Shown: positions 1 to 9,674 of the stretch, piece after piece
Position numbering within the stretch: position 1 is the first letter of the stretch
How the letters are laid out: each line of letters starts with the position of its first letter
Virus record (IMG/VR): IMGVR_UViG_3300029264_000336
Location: 1-35,451 of that record
Source: a virus
Strand: one strand, 5' to 3'
Length of the DNA: 35,451 bases
Notes under the pieces: generated by a model
Databases searched by the model: none
What the model was told of the DNA's origin: nothing
The model's input: the letters and a program-made list of their open reading frames with translations, nothing else
Made by a program: the position numbers and the translations under genes

Positions 1-141
1 TGCCGCATGTAAGAAAGCCGCTGAAGATCAGGGTTTTCACGCATCATAATCGCCTTAGCGCGATCCCGGAAAGTATTTACCGCGTCGCGCACCACTTCAG
101 CTTTCATGCCGTCCGGCCCATCAGAGAGCCGCTTGAAGCCA
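1..141. repeat. Left copy of exact 141-bp terminal overlap
   Basis: Bases 1-141 are identical to 35311-35451 in the same orientation. Joining the ends gives a 35,310-bp circle in which the minus-strand frame crossing the junction stays open (35,310 is divisible by 3) and ends at a proper stop at 35276-35274. The repeat lies inside a coding sequence, and its length equals a common maximum k-mer of de Bruijn assemblers. I read it as an assembly overlap of a circular or permuted molecule, not a packaged direct terminal repeat. Confidence 0.93.
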
Positions 142-3100
142 GAAGAGGCGACCAGCTTGTCCAGATGTTCCTTCAGGGGTTGCCCCGCCAGGCGGCTAAA
201 CTCCGAATACTGTTCACCGGAAAGCGCCACGCCCTGGATCGTGCGCGGGACGTTGCTGATCCTGATTTGATTGTCCAGGATCACCTGGGTCACAGGGTCA
301 GGATTGTCAGCACGGGACGCGATAGGGGACAGGAAGTCATAGCCCCAGCCCAGGCCGGAAGCCCGGTCAATCGGTTCCCCGAACAGGTCGCGACGTGGCG
401 GCAGGTCTTCCCCCATGCCTGGGATCGACTTCCGAACCCCGGCGATCAGGTTGTCAAAGTAGGTTCCAACCGGATCGACCTTGCCGTCGTCGCCATATTG
501 CGACCCCCGCGTCTCCCTGATCACCGTATCGGTTGAAGAGGCGACGCCACGAAGGAACGACGAATATGGCGTCATGGACCCGGCAAAGTCAGCGATATAT
601 TTGCCCGGCGTGTTGGTCGGGTTTGACGGGTCAATCGCGCCAATGAAGTCATAAATCCCGGTCATGTAGGTCTTGTTCGCCAGGTTGTTCGCCAGGGCCA
701 GGACCGCCGCCGTCGCCATCATTTCACTGTCTTCAGCGTTCGCGTTCGAAGTCAGTTCAGCAATGTCAGCGCCAATGCCCATCATCATCCCAATCGGGTC
801 AGTGCGCGAATACTGATACCAGCGATCCCCGACCTTCACCGAATAGGGCATCCATCCCGTGTTCATCTGCGCAGCACGAAGCCGATTGTCGGACGGCCCG
901 CGCCCGGTGATTGACCCTTCAAGCGCCATGTCAGACACCGAGAGCATCACGATTGAACCCAGGGCAACCCGTGCGTGAGCCTGTGCCGCCCGCGCCCCGC
1001 CCGCCGCAATGTCAGCCCGGATCGCGCCGGACATGTAGGCCAGGGGCGTCCGGGCGAAGGTGTACTTCACGATGTTTGTGGGGGTACGGATAAACGGCAA
1101 AACCAGCCTTGCGGCTGGTATGGCTTGAACAGTGCTTTGGAACTTCCTTCCGGTCTTCCCTAGTTCGTTCGTGAAAGTCATGTAATGGGCCGCGTCCAGG
1201 GCGTCAGCCTGAAGCCGATCAGGCGGGTTTGCCAGGATATCAGCAACCCGCTTCGCCGCGCCCTCACCTTCCAGACCTTCAGACGCCGCCGTCCGATAGG
1301 CCAGAGCGTTCAGTTCCATCCGGTAACCGATGGACTTGAAGAACTTGTCTTCGCCGCCGAGCAGAGAGCCAGGGACGTTCACGATCTTACCAAGCATGTC
1401 CAGGCCGCGCCCGAACGCGCCTTCCGACCCCAGGCCGAACGCTTCCGCCGAGATATCGCTTACATGAATTTCACTCTTCCCGAAGGCGTCGAACACGTCG
1501 CCAATGCCTTCCATGCCCGCCGCGTTGTTCCCGTGCCAGATCAGGCGCAGCCCGTCGCGCATCCCCTTGACCATGCCGAACACTTGCGCCGAGGCTTCGC
1601 CAGGGGCGACTTCCCCATCATAGAACGCCTTAGAAATACCCGAAGCAAGGTAGCGCTCCGGGATCGAATAGGCCGCAACCATCGCGTTTGAAAGCATGTT
1701 GACAACGTGCGTCTTGGGCGAAGACAGAAGGCCGTTGATCCAGACTTGATACATCGCCCGACCAAACTTGCCCCGGCCAAGTTCCCGCGTCATGGCGTTG
1801 AGCGCCGCAGGGTTTTCGCCTGTGGTGCTGACCGCCTTCGCCAGCGCTTGAAGGTCACCTGACCCGCCGTTCTGCATGATCAAATCGGTGATGGCTTGCG
1901 ACCGCGCCTTCGTCGCCCCGGCAGGGATCGACCAGGATTGAAGCGCCCGCGCCGTCTCCGTCCGGGCCGCGATCACTTCCGACTGGATGGCGTAATGCAC
2001 CGACATAGCGCGGCGGAAGTTGAACAGGTCAGCCGGGGAAGCATCAGCAGCGGAAGCCCGCTTCGCTAGTTCGACAATCTGTTCCCCCGAAGAGGTCAGC
2101 AGCTTCCGGGCCGCGACCGCTTGTGCCGCAGACATGGGCCCAGGGGGCCGACCGATCAGATCATCCAGGTCGCGATATTCTTGCGAACTTTCCTTCAAGG
2201 TCTGTTCGTTCGTTACCGTCCCGCGTGTCTTTTCCTTGATCGCGTCGGCGTCCATATCCGCCATCTCTTGAAGAACCGCCTTCACATCATCGGGCGAATT
2301 GATCCGGGAATGATTGATGAAGACCTTGGGTTCAGGCTTGGGCTGCCCCGCGTCGCCTTCCGCCTGAAGTTCAGCGGTTTCCCGATCATAGGCGTCGTCA
2401 AGAATGTCTTCCAGGTCAGCGGGCCGCGCCCCTTCCGGCGCGAACTCACGCGCCAGGGCTTCTTCCTCTTCGATAATTTCGTCAAGGCGCTTGCGGATAT
2501 TGGCGTTCGACATTTCTTCAGGGTTCAGGCCCAGCGCCCGCAGCTCTTCCATGAGGTCTTCAATGGGCTGGATATCGTCAGCATAGCGCGTTTGCTCGTC
2601 CAGGGTCCGCCAGGGGTTGCCCGCCAGTTCGTCCTGCATCGCGTCCAGGAAGGCTTGTTCCGGCACATAGCCATTGCCGTCGTCAAGGTTCTTAGCCTGG
2701 AAGATAGGTTGTTCAGCAACCGGGACGTTATCCAGGCTGGTGATCCCGCCCTTCTTGAACAGTCCGGGGTGTGTCCGGCTGGTAACACCCAGGTTGCGTA
2801 GTTCAGCCGCGACACCCGAAGTAGGGTCAATCCCGCCCAGAGACTTCAGGATCGTCGCGACAGGTTTGGCCGCGCCGCCGGAAGGGACCGTCCCAGCCCG
2901 GACAGCGTTCAGCATGGCGTCAAGGCCGTCTTCCGGGGTATCAACCCCCATGCGGGCCATTGCACCTTCAGCAGCCGCAGAAATCCGGGCCAGCGCGTCG
3001 TTCCGCTTCAGCGATGCCGCCGCCCGCTCTTCAGCGTCGACCCCGCGAAGGTAAGCCTGGATCGTGGTTTCGCCTTCCTTCATTTCGTCAAAGCGCATCA

Positions 3101-4121
3101 GGCGCGGGCCGTCCGGTGTACCCAGGCCAGAAAGGGCCGCGTCCGGCACGTCCTGGACCAGTTCTTGACGGGCCGCTTCCTTCAGCGCGTCGCGCCCCGC
3201 TTGCGCCTGTACTGAAGGCTGTTCGGGCGCGAAGTTTGCACCCTGCGCCCGTTGAACCTTGTAGTATTTGAAGGCCCGGAAGAGAGCGCCCGCCGCTTCA
3301 GTCGTCAGGCCCAGGCCCGCCCCCTCAATCGCGTTCTTGATCCGGCCTTCCCAGGAACTTTCCGTTTCCGGGTTGTTGTCCGCCAGGTAGTCCGAGACGT
3401 AAGGCTCCAGGACCGGGACTTCGTTAAGGAACGTCGAAAGGCGATCTTCATGGGGATCGAAGACCACCATATCCGCGACAGCACCCGCAGCCATTGGGGC
3501 CGCGATCTTGCCAGTCAGGCCGACAGCCTTTGCGCCCTTCAGCGCCGGGATGAACCCAACCAGGAATTGAGACGTGGCCCGGACGAAGCCGCCCGTGGTG
3601 CTATCGGCGTCTTCCGTCGAAATGGCGTTGACCAGGCTATCACCGCCCGCGTCCTGGAACTCTTCAAAGTTCAGGTACTTCGGGTTGAAGTCGCCCAATG
3701 TCCCGTCTTCGTTTTCGTCAAAGAACTGGACCCCGCCGATCCCGGTAATCTCACCGAGCAGTTGCCCGGCTTCCCCGAAGGCGTCAGCGATCCCGCCGAC
3801 CACCTGCCCAGGGGCTTCGACAACGCCCCGGCCAATATCAGACGCCACATCGCCCACCGCGCCCAGGAAGCCACCACCTTCGTCTTCCGGCGCACCAGGG
3901 GCAGCGGCGGGCTTTGCCCCCTCTTCCTGGGGCGTTTTATCAGGGGCAGCGATAGGGGCAGGATCAGCAGCCGCCCCCTTGCCTAGAAGTTCGGCCCATT
4001 GACGATCCTCAACCGCAGCGCCTTGCGCCTGGACAACCTCCATATAGCCAGAAGCCGCGTCCTCTTCAGGACGCGGCGGATCAATCTGGACAACACCCAA
4101 ACCAAATTCATTTTCAGCCAT
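1..4121 (-). CDS. Large internal virion / DNA-ejection protein (T7 gp16 counterpart), cut by window edge
   Basis: Starts with ATG at 4121 (MAENEFGLGVVQID) and runs off the left edge. Its last residues and stop are at 35450-35274, so the closed gene is 4,158 nt and 1,385 residues. It is the last and largest of three ejection-type genes following the tail nozzle, the position of T7 gp16. The N-terminus is acidic, Pro/Ala-rich and probably disordered. Long alanine-rich helical stretches follow. A conserved-looking stretch at 1680-1760 contains YQVWINGLLSSPKTHVVNML, which I associate with large phage internal virion proteins. Such proteins are stored in the capsid and cross the envelope at infection to help DNA enter. 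No lytic domain is evident here; the upstream gene carries one. The start overlaps the previous stop as TGATG, implying coupled translation. The role is inferred from position, size and composition. Confidence 0.85.
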   Translation of the reverse strand, partial: MAENEFGLGVVQIDPPRPEEDAASGYMEVVQAQGAAVEDRQWAELLGKGAAADPAPIAAPDKTPQEEGAKPAAAPGAPEDEGGGFLGAVGDVASDIGRGVVEAPGQVVGGIADAFGEAGQLLGEITGIGGVQFFDENEDGTLGDFNPKYLNFEEFQDAGGDSLVNAISTEDADSTTGGFVRATSQFLVGFIPALKGAKAVGLTGKIAAPMAAGAVADMVVFDPHEDRLSTFLNEVPVLEPYVSDYLADNNPETESSWEGRIKNAIEGAGLGLTTEAAGALFRAFKYYKVQRAQGANFAPEQPSVQAQAGRDALKEAARQELVQDVPDAALSGLGTPDGPRLMRFDEMKEGETTIQAYLRGVDAEERAAASLKRNDALARISAAAEGAMARMGVDTPEDGLDAMLNAVRAGTVPSGGAAKPVATILKSLGGIDPTSGVAAELRNLGVTSRTHPGLFKKGGITSLDNVPVAEQPIFQAKNLDDGNGYVPEQAFLDAMQDELAGNPWRTLDEQTRYADDIQPIEDLMEELRALGLNPEEMSNANIRKRLDEIIEEEEALAREFAPEGARPADLEDILDDAYDRETAELQAEGDAGQPKPEPKVFINHSRINSPDDVKAVLQEMADMDADAIKEKTRGTVTNEQTLKESSQEYRDLDDLIGRPPGPMSAAQAVAARKLLTSSGEQIVELAKRASAADASPADLFNFRRAMSVHYAIQSEVIAARTETARALQSWSIPAGATKARSQAITDLIMQNGGSGDLQALAKAVSTTGENPAALNAMTRELGRGKFGRAMYQVWINGLLSSPKTHVVNMLSNAMVAAYSIPERYLASGISKAFYDGEVAPGEASAQVFGMVKGMRDGLRLIWHGNNAAGMEGIGDVFDAFGKSEIHVSDISAEAFGLGSEGAFGRGLDMLGKIVNVPGSLLGGEDKFFKSIGYRMELNALAYRTAASEGLEGEGAAKRVADILANPPDRLQADALDAAHYMTFTNELGKTGRKFQSTVQAIPAARLVLPFIRTPTNIVKYTFARTPLAYMSGAIRADIAAGGARAAQAHARVALGSIVMLSVSDMALEGSITGRGPSDNRLRAAQMNTGWMPYSVKVGDRWYQYSRTDPIGMMMGIGADIAELTSNANAEDSEMMATAAVLALANNLANKTYMTGIYDFIGAIDPSNPTNTPGKYIADFAGSMTPYSSFLRGVASSTDTVIRETRGSQYGDDGKVDPVGTYFDNLIAGVRKSIPGMGEDLPPRRDLFGEPIDRASGLGWGYDFLSPIASRADNPDPVTQVILDNQIRISNVPRTIQGVALSGEQYSEFSRLAGQPLKEHLDKLVASSGFKRLSDGPDGMKAEVVRDAVNTFRDRAKAIMMRENPDLQRLSYMR

Positions 4122-6313
4122 CAGTTCAAATCCCCTTGAAGTCTTGCCCATTCCATTACGAGCGCTCTTTGCCGTTTATACGATGCCTCTGAAATTGTCC
4201 CTGCTTCCTTCGCAGCGTCCAGGGCCGTCGCTGTTTGGCGAACGTCAATCTTGCCGTCAGTGCCGGAAGTAACCGCGAACCGTGGGCGCAGCATCCGCTG
4301 AAGCTGTGCGTTCTCAAACGCCACGGTTTCACGTTGCGACCGATCGACAATATCACGCGCCACGACCGAGGGTGGTTCACCTTCAGCAATCCGCTTCCGG
4401 TATTCGTCTTGCGCGTTGAAGGCCCGCATTGTCGCGCCCGCGTCAAGCTGTGCCAGCATCCCTTCAGGCGCGACCGTTTGCCGGATCATCGACAAATACC
4501 CGCGCTCTTCTTCCGTCATGGTCGAAGCCTTTTCGCTGTTCAGGCTTTGGTTTTTGCCGAGAAGCGCCGAAGCGTCAGCCTTCGACAATTGGCTAAGATT
4601 GCCCTGGATATCCTCTTCGATATCTTCCCCGGAATACATGCGCCGCTGAAGTTCTTCGAAGACCGCAGTATTGGAATTGTCCGGCGCAGGTTCCGCCAAC
4701 CACTTCAAGACTTCACGCGATTGCGCATAGCTTAGTTCTTGGCGGCGAAGCATCCCTTCCACCATGTCCCGCGTCAGCGGGTCAGTGCCTTCGACCTTGC
4801 CGCCGTTCAGGTAGCTATCAAGCGCCAGGGTAAAACCAATCTCTTGACGTTCCGCGTGTGCCTTTTCCTCTTCCCGTTCTGCCCGATCAACCTGGGCGTT
4901 TTGGAAGCTGATCCGGGAACGCATTTCGCTTTCCAGACGCGCCATCGCGGCGGGCGTCATGGTCTTGCGCATGTCGACAGATTGCTTGCCGCCAACCGTA
5001 TCCATCGGGTTTGCCCGGCCCCGCGCAATCGCCGCGCCGAAGGTCGGGTCCAGGTCGCGGCTTGTGGTCGACGGCCCCCAGGCCGCAGCCTTGCCGCCGC
5101 CCACATGGACCCCCCAATCGTAATGCCCGATCCCGGTGAACCCAGCCGCCGCCGCGTTTTCAAGGAACCGCTCATAAAGCGCAGGATCATCGCCGGGCCG
5201 GATTTGCTGGCCGTCCCGGATTAGGATGATATCGCCCGCTTCCCCGTGGTCGTGGCGGTCGGAACCTGTGCGCTTCGCACCTGGTCCCTTTGGGTCTTGC
5301 CCCCCAGAGACAAGGCCAATCGAAAGGTTTGGATCAGTCGCCACCGCAGCGGCAGACATGCGGGCGCGAACGTCCTGGGAAATCGGCTTGTCGCGAATTT
5401 TGCCCTGGGTCATATCCACGATAGGAACGCTGGCTTGGGAAACGTCCATGTCGAAGGTGAAGTCGCCTTCAATGAAACGTGTGTATGCTGAAGCCTTGTC
5501 CTCTTGCTGGTCAAACCAGGAAAGCGTTGCCGTCTCGAAAACCCGTTCATTGAACGCAGCCCGCGCCTTCGCCTTTTCGGTCGCGCTGTAAAGCGGCTTG
5601 CCCGTGGTAGGATCAACCGCGTCATAGACCCGCATCATTTCTTGGCCGACCACAGCCAGGGCCGATGCCGCAGCCTGGGACCGCGCCGGGTTGGCGGAAA
5701 ATAGGTTTTCGGAATGTGTGGTCAGTTCAGCGTCAAGCGCCACCTGACTTTCAATCAGCGCCGCGTTCGCCTGGTCCCGCGTCAGCGCGAAGCGGGCATC
5801 CCGCGCCGCCTCAACAGCCGGGATCGTGCGCATCGCGGCCCGCTGAAGATAGGTCGCACCCGCGCCAGGGGACACCCCGTTCAACTCGCCAGCAACGCCC
5901 TTGTGATACTGTTCCATCGCCATCGCCATCCCTTCCGGGTCATTGGCATATTGACGCTGAATTTCAGCCGTGCCGAAGATCGACCGGGTTTCCAGGGTTG
6001 CAACGAAGGTCTGTATCCCGGCCTGATTGAACGCCCGGTTGCGAATGGTGGTGTAGTCTTTCGTCTCGAACTCACCAGACGCGCCAGCCGCAGCACCTTC
6101 GACCATACCTTCAGCTTGCGCTTGCTGGTCAAGTTCGTCTTCCACCCGCGAAGACATCTGAAACATGTCGAACGAGAAGTCAGACAGAGCCTTTGCCGTG
6201 CCTGTTGAGAACTGGATACGCGGAACGGAAGAAGCGGGCGTTACGCCCGCTCTTTGACCATTGACCGATGTAAGTTCGCGGGGAACCCCGACCACTGTTG
6301 CTTTTTGTGCCAT
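4121..6313 (-). CDS. Internal virion protein with M15/DUF882-like zinc peptidase domain
   Basis: 730 residues, middle of the three ejection-type proteins (compare T7 gp15 by order). Most of it is Ala/Glu/Gln-rich helix. Near residues 350-410 there is a compact domain with the motif H354-x2-G357-x-A359-x-D361 (RHDHGEAGDI), then GIGHYDWGVHVGG with H404. This matches the HxxGxAxD plus downstream His zinc-ligand pattern of M15/DUF882-type D,D- or L,D-peptidases that cut peptide cross-links in murein. I infer that the particle carries its own peptidoglycan-opening enzyme for DNA entry, separate from the endolysin at 29522-30001. Start ATG 6313 directly follows the TAA of the previous gene (6316-6314); its stop overlaps the next ATG as TGATG. 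Peptidase assignment rests on motif reading; substrate bond is unknown. Confidence 0.82.
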   Translation of the reverse strand: MAQKATVVGVPRELTSVNGQRAGVTPASSVPRIQFSTGTAKALSDFSFDMFQMSSRVEDELDQQAQAEGMVEGAAAGASGEFETKDYTTIRNRAFNQAGIQTFVATLETRSIFGTAEIQRQYANDPEGMAMAMEQYHKGVAGELNGVSPGAGATYLQRAAMRTIPAVEAARDARFALTRDQANAALIESQVALDAELTTHSENLFSANPARSQAAASALAVVGQEMMRVYDAVDPTTGKPLYSATEKAKARAAFNERVFETATLSWFDQQEDKASAYTRFIEGDFTFDMDVSQASVPIVDMTQGKIRDKPISQDVRARMSAAAVATDPNLSIGLVSGGQDPKGPGAKRTGSDRHDHGEAGDIILIRDGQQIRPGDDPALYERFLENAAAAGFTGIGHYDWGVHVGGGKAAAWGPSTTSRDLDPTFGAAIARGRANPMDTVGGKQSVDMRKTMTPAAMARLESEMRSRISFQNAQVDRAEREEEKAHAERQEIGFTLALDSYLNGGKVEGTDPLTRDMVEGMLRRQELSYAQSREVLKWLAEPAPDNSNTAVFEELQRRMYSGEDIEEDIQGNLSQLSKADASALLGKNQSLNSEKASTMTEEERGYLSMIRQTVAPEGMLAQLDAGATMRAFNAQDEYRKRIAEGEPPSVVARDIVDRSQRETVAFENAQLQRMLRPRFAVTSGTDGKIDVRQTATALDAAKEAGTISEASYKRQRALVMEWARLQGDLN

Positions 6314-6856
6314 TTATCCACGAGCCTCCCGACGTTGGAACAGCGACGCACCGCCCTTGATTGCGCCGAACAAACCAGAGGTATAAGCCCCCCGGCCCGT
6401 CTCCCGCGATTGATCAGCCTGGCCCCGACGCGCCGCCGACTGGTAGGCCGCGTTCGTCCTGGACATGTTGATGTTTTGATCGCCAACCTTCCGGGCTTCA
6501 TTCTGCGCGGCCAGGACCGAGCCTTCGCCACCGCCGATCCCGGACGCATAGCCAGCAACCGCGATCTGCGCCATGTCACGATTGAGCGCCCGCATGGACT
6601 GAAGCGCGTCTTCACGCCCCTTGATCGTCTCTTGCGTCGCGGCCATTTCTTCGTTCACGGCAGTCTGTTCCGCCGCGTTCTTTTGCTGCGCCCCGGACAT
6701 GATCGACGCCAGGCCGCCCACGACAGTCATTGCGGTCGACGCCACGCTAAGACCGCTTGCCGCCGCCGTCGCCCCGCCAGCCGCCGCACTACCGCCCGCG
6801 AGTGTTGCCGCGCCAGCCTTCAGGCTTGCCAGCATTGTTGCCATTAGTGTTGCCAT
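6314..6856 (-). CDS. Internal virion protein, T7 gp14-like
   Basis: 180 residues. The N-terminal ~55 residues are Ala/Gly/Ser-rich and hydrophobic, fitting a membrane-inserting segment. A helical, Gln/Ala/Glu-rich middle follows, then a Gly/Arg-rich tail. The stretch VAGYASGIGGGEGSVLAAQN resembles the 'GYxSSGIxxxxGSxLA' signature I associate with gp14-type ejection proteins. It sits between the tail nozzle and the peptidase-bearing ejection protein, where gp14 is found in T7-like virions. Likely forms the outer-membrane part of the ejection channel. ATG 6856 lies just after the nozzle stop (TGA 6862-6860); an in-frame ATG at 6844 is an alternative. No strong Shine-Dalgarno is visible, suggesting translational coupling. 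Confidence 0.8.
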   Translation of the reverse strand: MATLMATMLASLKAGAATLAGGSAAAGGATAAASGLSVASTAMTVVGGLASIMSGAQQKNAAEQTAVNEEMAATQETIKGREDALQSMRALNRDMAQIAVAGYASGIGGGEGSVLAAQNEARKVGDQNINMSRTNAAYQSAARRGQADQSRETGRGAYTSGLFGAIKGGASLFQRREARG

Positions 6857-6859
6857 TGC

Positions 6860-9031
6860 TCAAATACTCACAGCATAGGAAAGGCCAAGGATCGTGCCTT
6901 TCAGTGATTTGTCAGACCCCAGAACGACCGAGCCATCATAGTCCCAGCCGAGAAGCCCCCGGATATGTTTTACCCCACTGAACGGGGTCACCTTCTTATC
7001 TAGCAGGTTTTGCCCGAATTGTTGAAATGGGATAACTGCCCCATTCAAAGACAGCGCCGACGTGTTGTGAAGCCTAACGGATACATTCACCACCCGCCGC
7101 TTCCGCCCCAGGCTTGCCCCGTCCGGCAATTCAATCTCAAGCGGCAGCGTCTTGACCAGCCAGATCAGATCAGGGAAATCATCATCCGGCACGGCATACC
7201 GCAGCCCGGCCATCCAGGTCGAAGCCGCGGCGCGGCGGAACCCCAGAACCCCAGAGGCGTCCGAGGTCTTTTCTTGCTGGATCACCCCGTCTAGAAGATG
7301 CTCGATTGTGGTGGATGGAAGGTGGGCCAGGGTTGCCGATGTTGCCGCGCCCCCGGAAAGCCCGCAGTCGACCGTGAAGTCGTCGTCCATCACTTCAATG
7401 AAGGTCTTCGTTTCCCCGTCGATTGTCCGGTCAACCGCGAAATAGACCTCTTCCAAAACCACGCCGACAGCCCGATATGACCCTTCCGTCTTCCATAGGG
7501 TCATGGCGTTCACTTCCTGGGTCCGCAGGGTGCAAAAGACCGTCATGGTCCCGTCGATGTTGACCAAAAATTCGTAATCCGCATCCGTCGTGGAAGTCGA
7601 ACGGCGCAAGGCGAAGTCGATAGGGTCACGCATGAGGTGAGGGGACAGCAGGGAAATATTGTTCGCCTGGTAAGCCTGTTCCGCATCCGCGAAGATCATT
7701 TCCCGCAGAGCGCCCCCGCGCCGCTGGACAAAGTGCGTTCCCCCGTCGACCTCGAACACGCGAAGGCCAGGCTTGCAGCCCCGCGAGGTGGTACGACGCA
7801 AGGCCACGTTGCCCGGCGTAATGGCCGACCGATCAGAGACGGGCACATAGAACTCGCCCGAACGGCTGAAAAACTGAAGGTGACGCCCCGCGTAGATCGC
7901 GCTGAAGGCCGGCACGTCGTCAGTATCGGCTGGAACGGCGATCCCATAGTCGTCAGAGAAGAGTTCAGAATTGAAATCGTCCGGCGCACCCGTGCGCGAT
8001 GCCCAGACGTAATGCGGCAGCGTTGGAGTGCCAGCCACCCACAGGCGACCCTGGAAGAACACGCCGCAACGTGGATACCCCCGATCAGCAGAGAACACGA
8101 CTTCACCAGGGCGTTGCCCCTTCCTCTCGACAATAATGTCGATTGTCGGAACCTGTTCCGCCGAAATGGTCTGGTAGTAGATCGACCCCCAGGGGCGTTC
8201 ACCATCATCACCGGAGAACGTCACGGTGAAGGAGCCTTGGCTAACCTGTGTCCCGCCAGTGTTGTCGAAGATAACTGATATCCCATCGGCTGACGTGTTC
8301 TTCAGTTCACGCAATGCTTTTTGAAGGGCGAAGGCCATTGCCGCGCCGTCAGCAACGAACTTAATATTTTCGGTTTGCTCGTCTTCCAGGATCAGCGCGA
8401 ACGTGTCGCCAACAGTCCAGTTGCCCTGGTTGCCAGGCGCGGGGAACTCTATTTCCTGGACCTCGTTCACGCCAATTTCATCCGGGTCAGTGTAGTCTTC
8501 CCCGAAGTCATAGCGCGGGACGTTCTTCAGTTCGTATTCCGCCAGCGTCCAGCTTGTGTGCGACCCCTGGCGCTTCAATTCCTGGATCGCGAAGTTCTCA
8601 TGGAACAGAAGAATGGTGTCTTTCGATTGCGTCCAGTAAACGCCCGACGACACCAGATCACCTTCAGGGGTTTCTTCAGCGACAAGATCACCCGAAGAAT
8701 AAGGCGAAGTCAGCGTCGCGACGACAGCCCCATTTCTGAAGATCGTGATTGTCTTATGGTGCAGAACGATCAGATAGGTCTGTTCCGTGTTGAACTTAAA
8801 TTCGACCAGCCGGACGTTGCTTAGACCGCCCCCGTCGACTTCAGGGATCAGCGGAACTTCCCACATGTAGCGAGAGCCGGGCCGGATCGACGCGCCGCCC
8901 TGGGGGATCACGATAGCGTTTCGCACCCGTTCCCCGGCGTTGTAGTAATGGCGGATATCCGAACGTGCGAGAAGCAGAGGATCAAATTCCCCTGCCACAA
9001 AGTTCGTCTTCAGTTGGTGAACGCGAGGCAT
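6860..9031 (-). CDS. Tail nozzle protein (tail tubular protein B, T7 gp12-like)
   Basis: 723 residues from ATG 9031. The N-terminus (MPRVHQLKTNFVAGEFDPLL, then LLARSDIRHYYNAGERVRNA and GGASIRPGSRY) is the hallmark opening of gp12-type nozzle proteins of short-tailed phages. It is predicted to form the distal tail tube on which fibres sit. A possible GTG start at 9040 would add three residues, but ATG 9031 forms a TGATG overlap with the adaptor stop, the coupling used throughout this operon, so I prefer it. The size is close to that of T7 gp12 (about 790 residues). The adaptor lies upstream and the ejection proteins downstream, as in T7. Confidence 0.9.
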   Translation of the reverse strand: MPRVHQLKTNFVAGEFDPLLLARSDIRHYYNAGERVRNAIVIPQGGASIRPGSRYMWEVPLIPEVDGGGLSNVRLVEFKFNTEQTYLIVLHHKTITIFRNGAVVATLTSPYSSGDLVAEETPEGDLVSSGVYWTQSKDTILLFHENFAIQELKRQGSHTSWTLAEYELKNVPRYDFGEDYTDPDEIGVNEVQEIEFPAPGNQGNWTVGDTFALILEDEQTENIKFVADGAAMAFALQKALRELKNTSADGISVIFDNTGGTQVSQGSFTVTFSGDDGERPWGSIYYQTISAEQVPTIDIIVERKGQRPGEVVFSADRGYPRCGVFFQGRLWVAGTPTLPHYVWASRTGAPDDFNSELFSDDYGIAVPADTDDVPAFSAIYAGRHLQFFSRSGEFYVPVSDRSAITPGNVALRRTTSRGCKPGLRVFEVDGGTHFVQRRGGALREMIFADAEQAYQANNISLLSPHLMRDPIDFALRRSTSTTDADYEFLVNIDGTMTVFCTLRTQEVNAMTLWKTEGSYRAVGVVLEEVYFAVDRTIDGETKTFIEVMDDDFTVDCGLSGGAATSATLAHLPSTTIEHLLDGVIQQEKTSDASGVLGFRRAAASTWMAGLRYAVPDDDFPDLIWLVKTLPLEIELPDGASLGRKRRVVNVSVRLHNTSALSLNGAVIPFQQFGQNLLDKKVTPFSGVKHIRGLLGWDYDGSVVLGSDKSLKGTILGLSYAVSI

Positions 9032-9657
9032 CAGAACCACCCCCCGCCGCCGTGCCGGGCATTGACGAACACGTCAGACAGTATCCCTGAAGTCCCGTTG
9101 CTTTGGCCGTCCAGGGTCATTGCGTCGCCCATCGCGCCACCGACCCCGCCTTCAGACGGCGACCCATAGGCGCGAAGCGTCCAGTTGTCCGCAACGCCTT
9201 GCTGGTCTGTGACCGCGAAGGCAATTTCAGCGCAGAGGCATTTGACCATCAGGTCAGTGAAGAAGGGGGGCCAGGCGTCTTCCTTCAGGTCGGACGTGTA
9301 ATCCATGATCACCGCCTCGAAATTGCAGTACACCCGACGCCCGAACACTTCGAACTGACCTTCGCTAATCCGGTCAAAGGGGGAACTGAAGATCGCATTA
9401 GGAAGGCCAATGGCATCGCCTGGGATCACGTAGGAATATCGCCACTCGCCCACGGGCGCGACACTATCGCGGGTGAGCTGTTTCTTCTTCATGAGGAAGC
9501 GCCACTGGTAGCGGGACATGATCCCGGCCTTCAAGCCTGGGTACACGTTCGCGCAGATGGTCGCGGTGTCACCTTCAGCGGCCAGGAAGGACGAAATTGG
9601 CTTCGCCCCCAGCGACACCAGCGCCCGCGAACAGATTGAAATTGAAGTTTCCGGCAT
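9031..9657 (-). CDS. Tail adaptor (tail tubular protein A, T7 gp11-like)
   Basis: 208 residues. The opening MPETSISICSRALVSLGAKP and the following ANVYPGLKAGIMSRYQWRFL are typical of gp11-type adaptors ('ICNxALxxLG ... YxxxRxxxLxxxxWxFA'). These proteins form a 12-mer ring between portal and nozzle. The C-terminus is Gly-rich and ends GGGGWF. Start ATG 9657 has an AGGGGA Shine-Dalgarno five bases upstream. The gene follows a Rho-independent terminator (9675-9710), so tail genes should be expressed below capsid level unless an unseen promoter lies between. Confidence 0.9.
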   Translation of the reverse strand: MPETSISICSRALVSLGAKPISSFLAAEGDTATICANVYPGLKAGIMSRYQWRFLMKKKQLTRDSVAPVGEWRYSYVIPGDAIGLPNAIFSSPFDRISEGQFEVFGRRVYCNFEAVIMDYTSDLKEDAWPPFFTDLMVKCLCAEIAFAVTDQQGVADNWTLRAYGSPSEGGVGGAMGDAMTLDGQSNGTSGILSDVFVNARHGGGGWF

Positions 9658-9674
9658 TTGGTTCCCCTATTATG

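Noticed and set aside
1-141. A true packaged direct terminal repeat as in T7
   Set aside because: The repeat lies inside a coding sequence, its length equals a standard assembly k-mer, and circular joining restores a complete gene.
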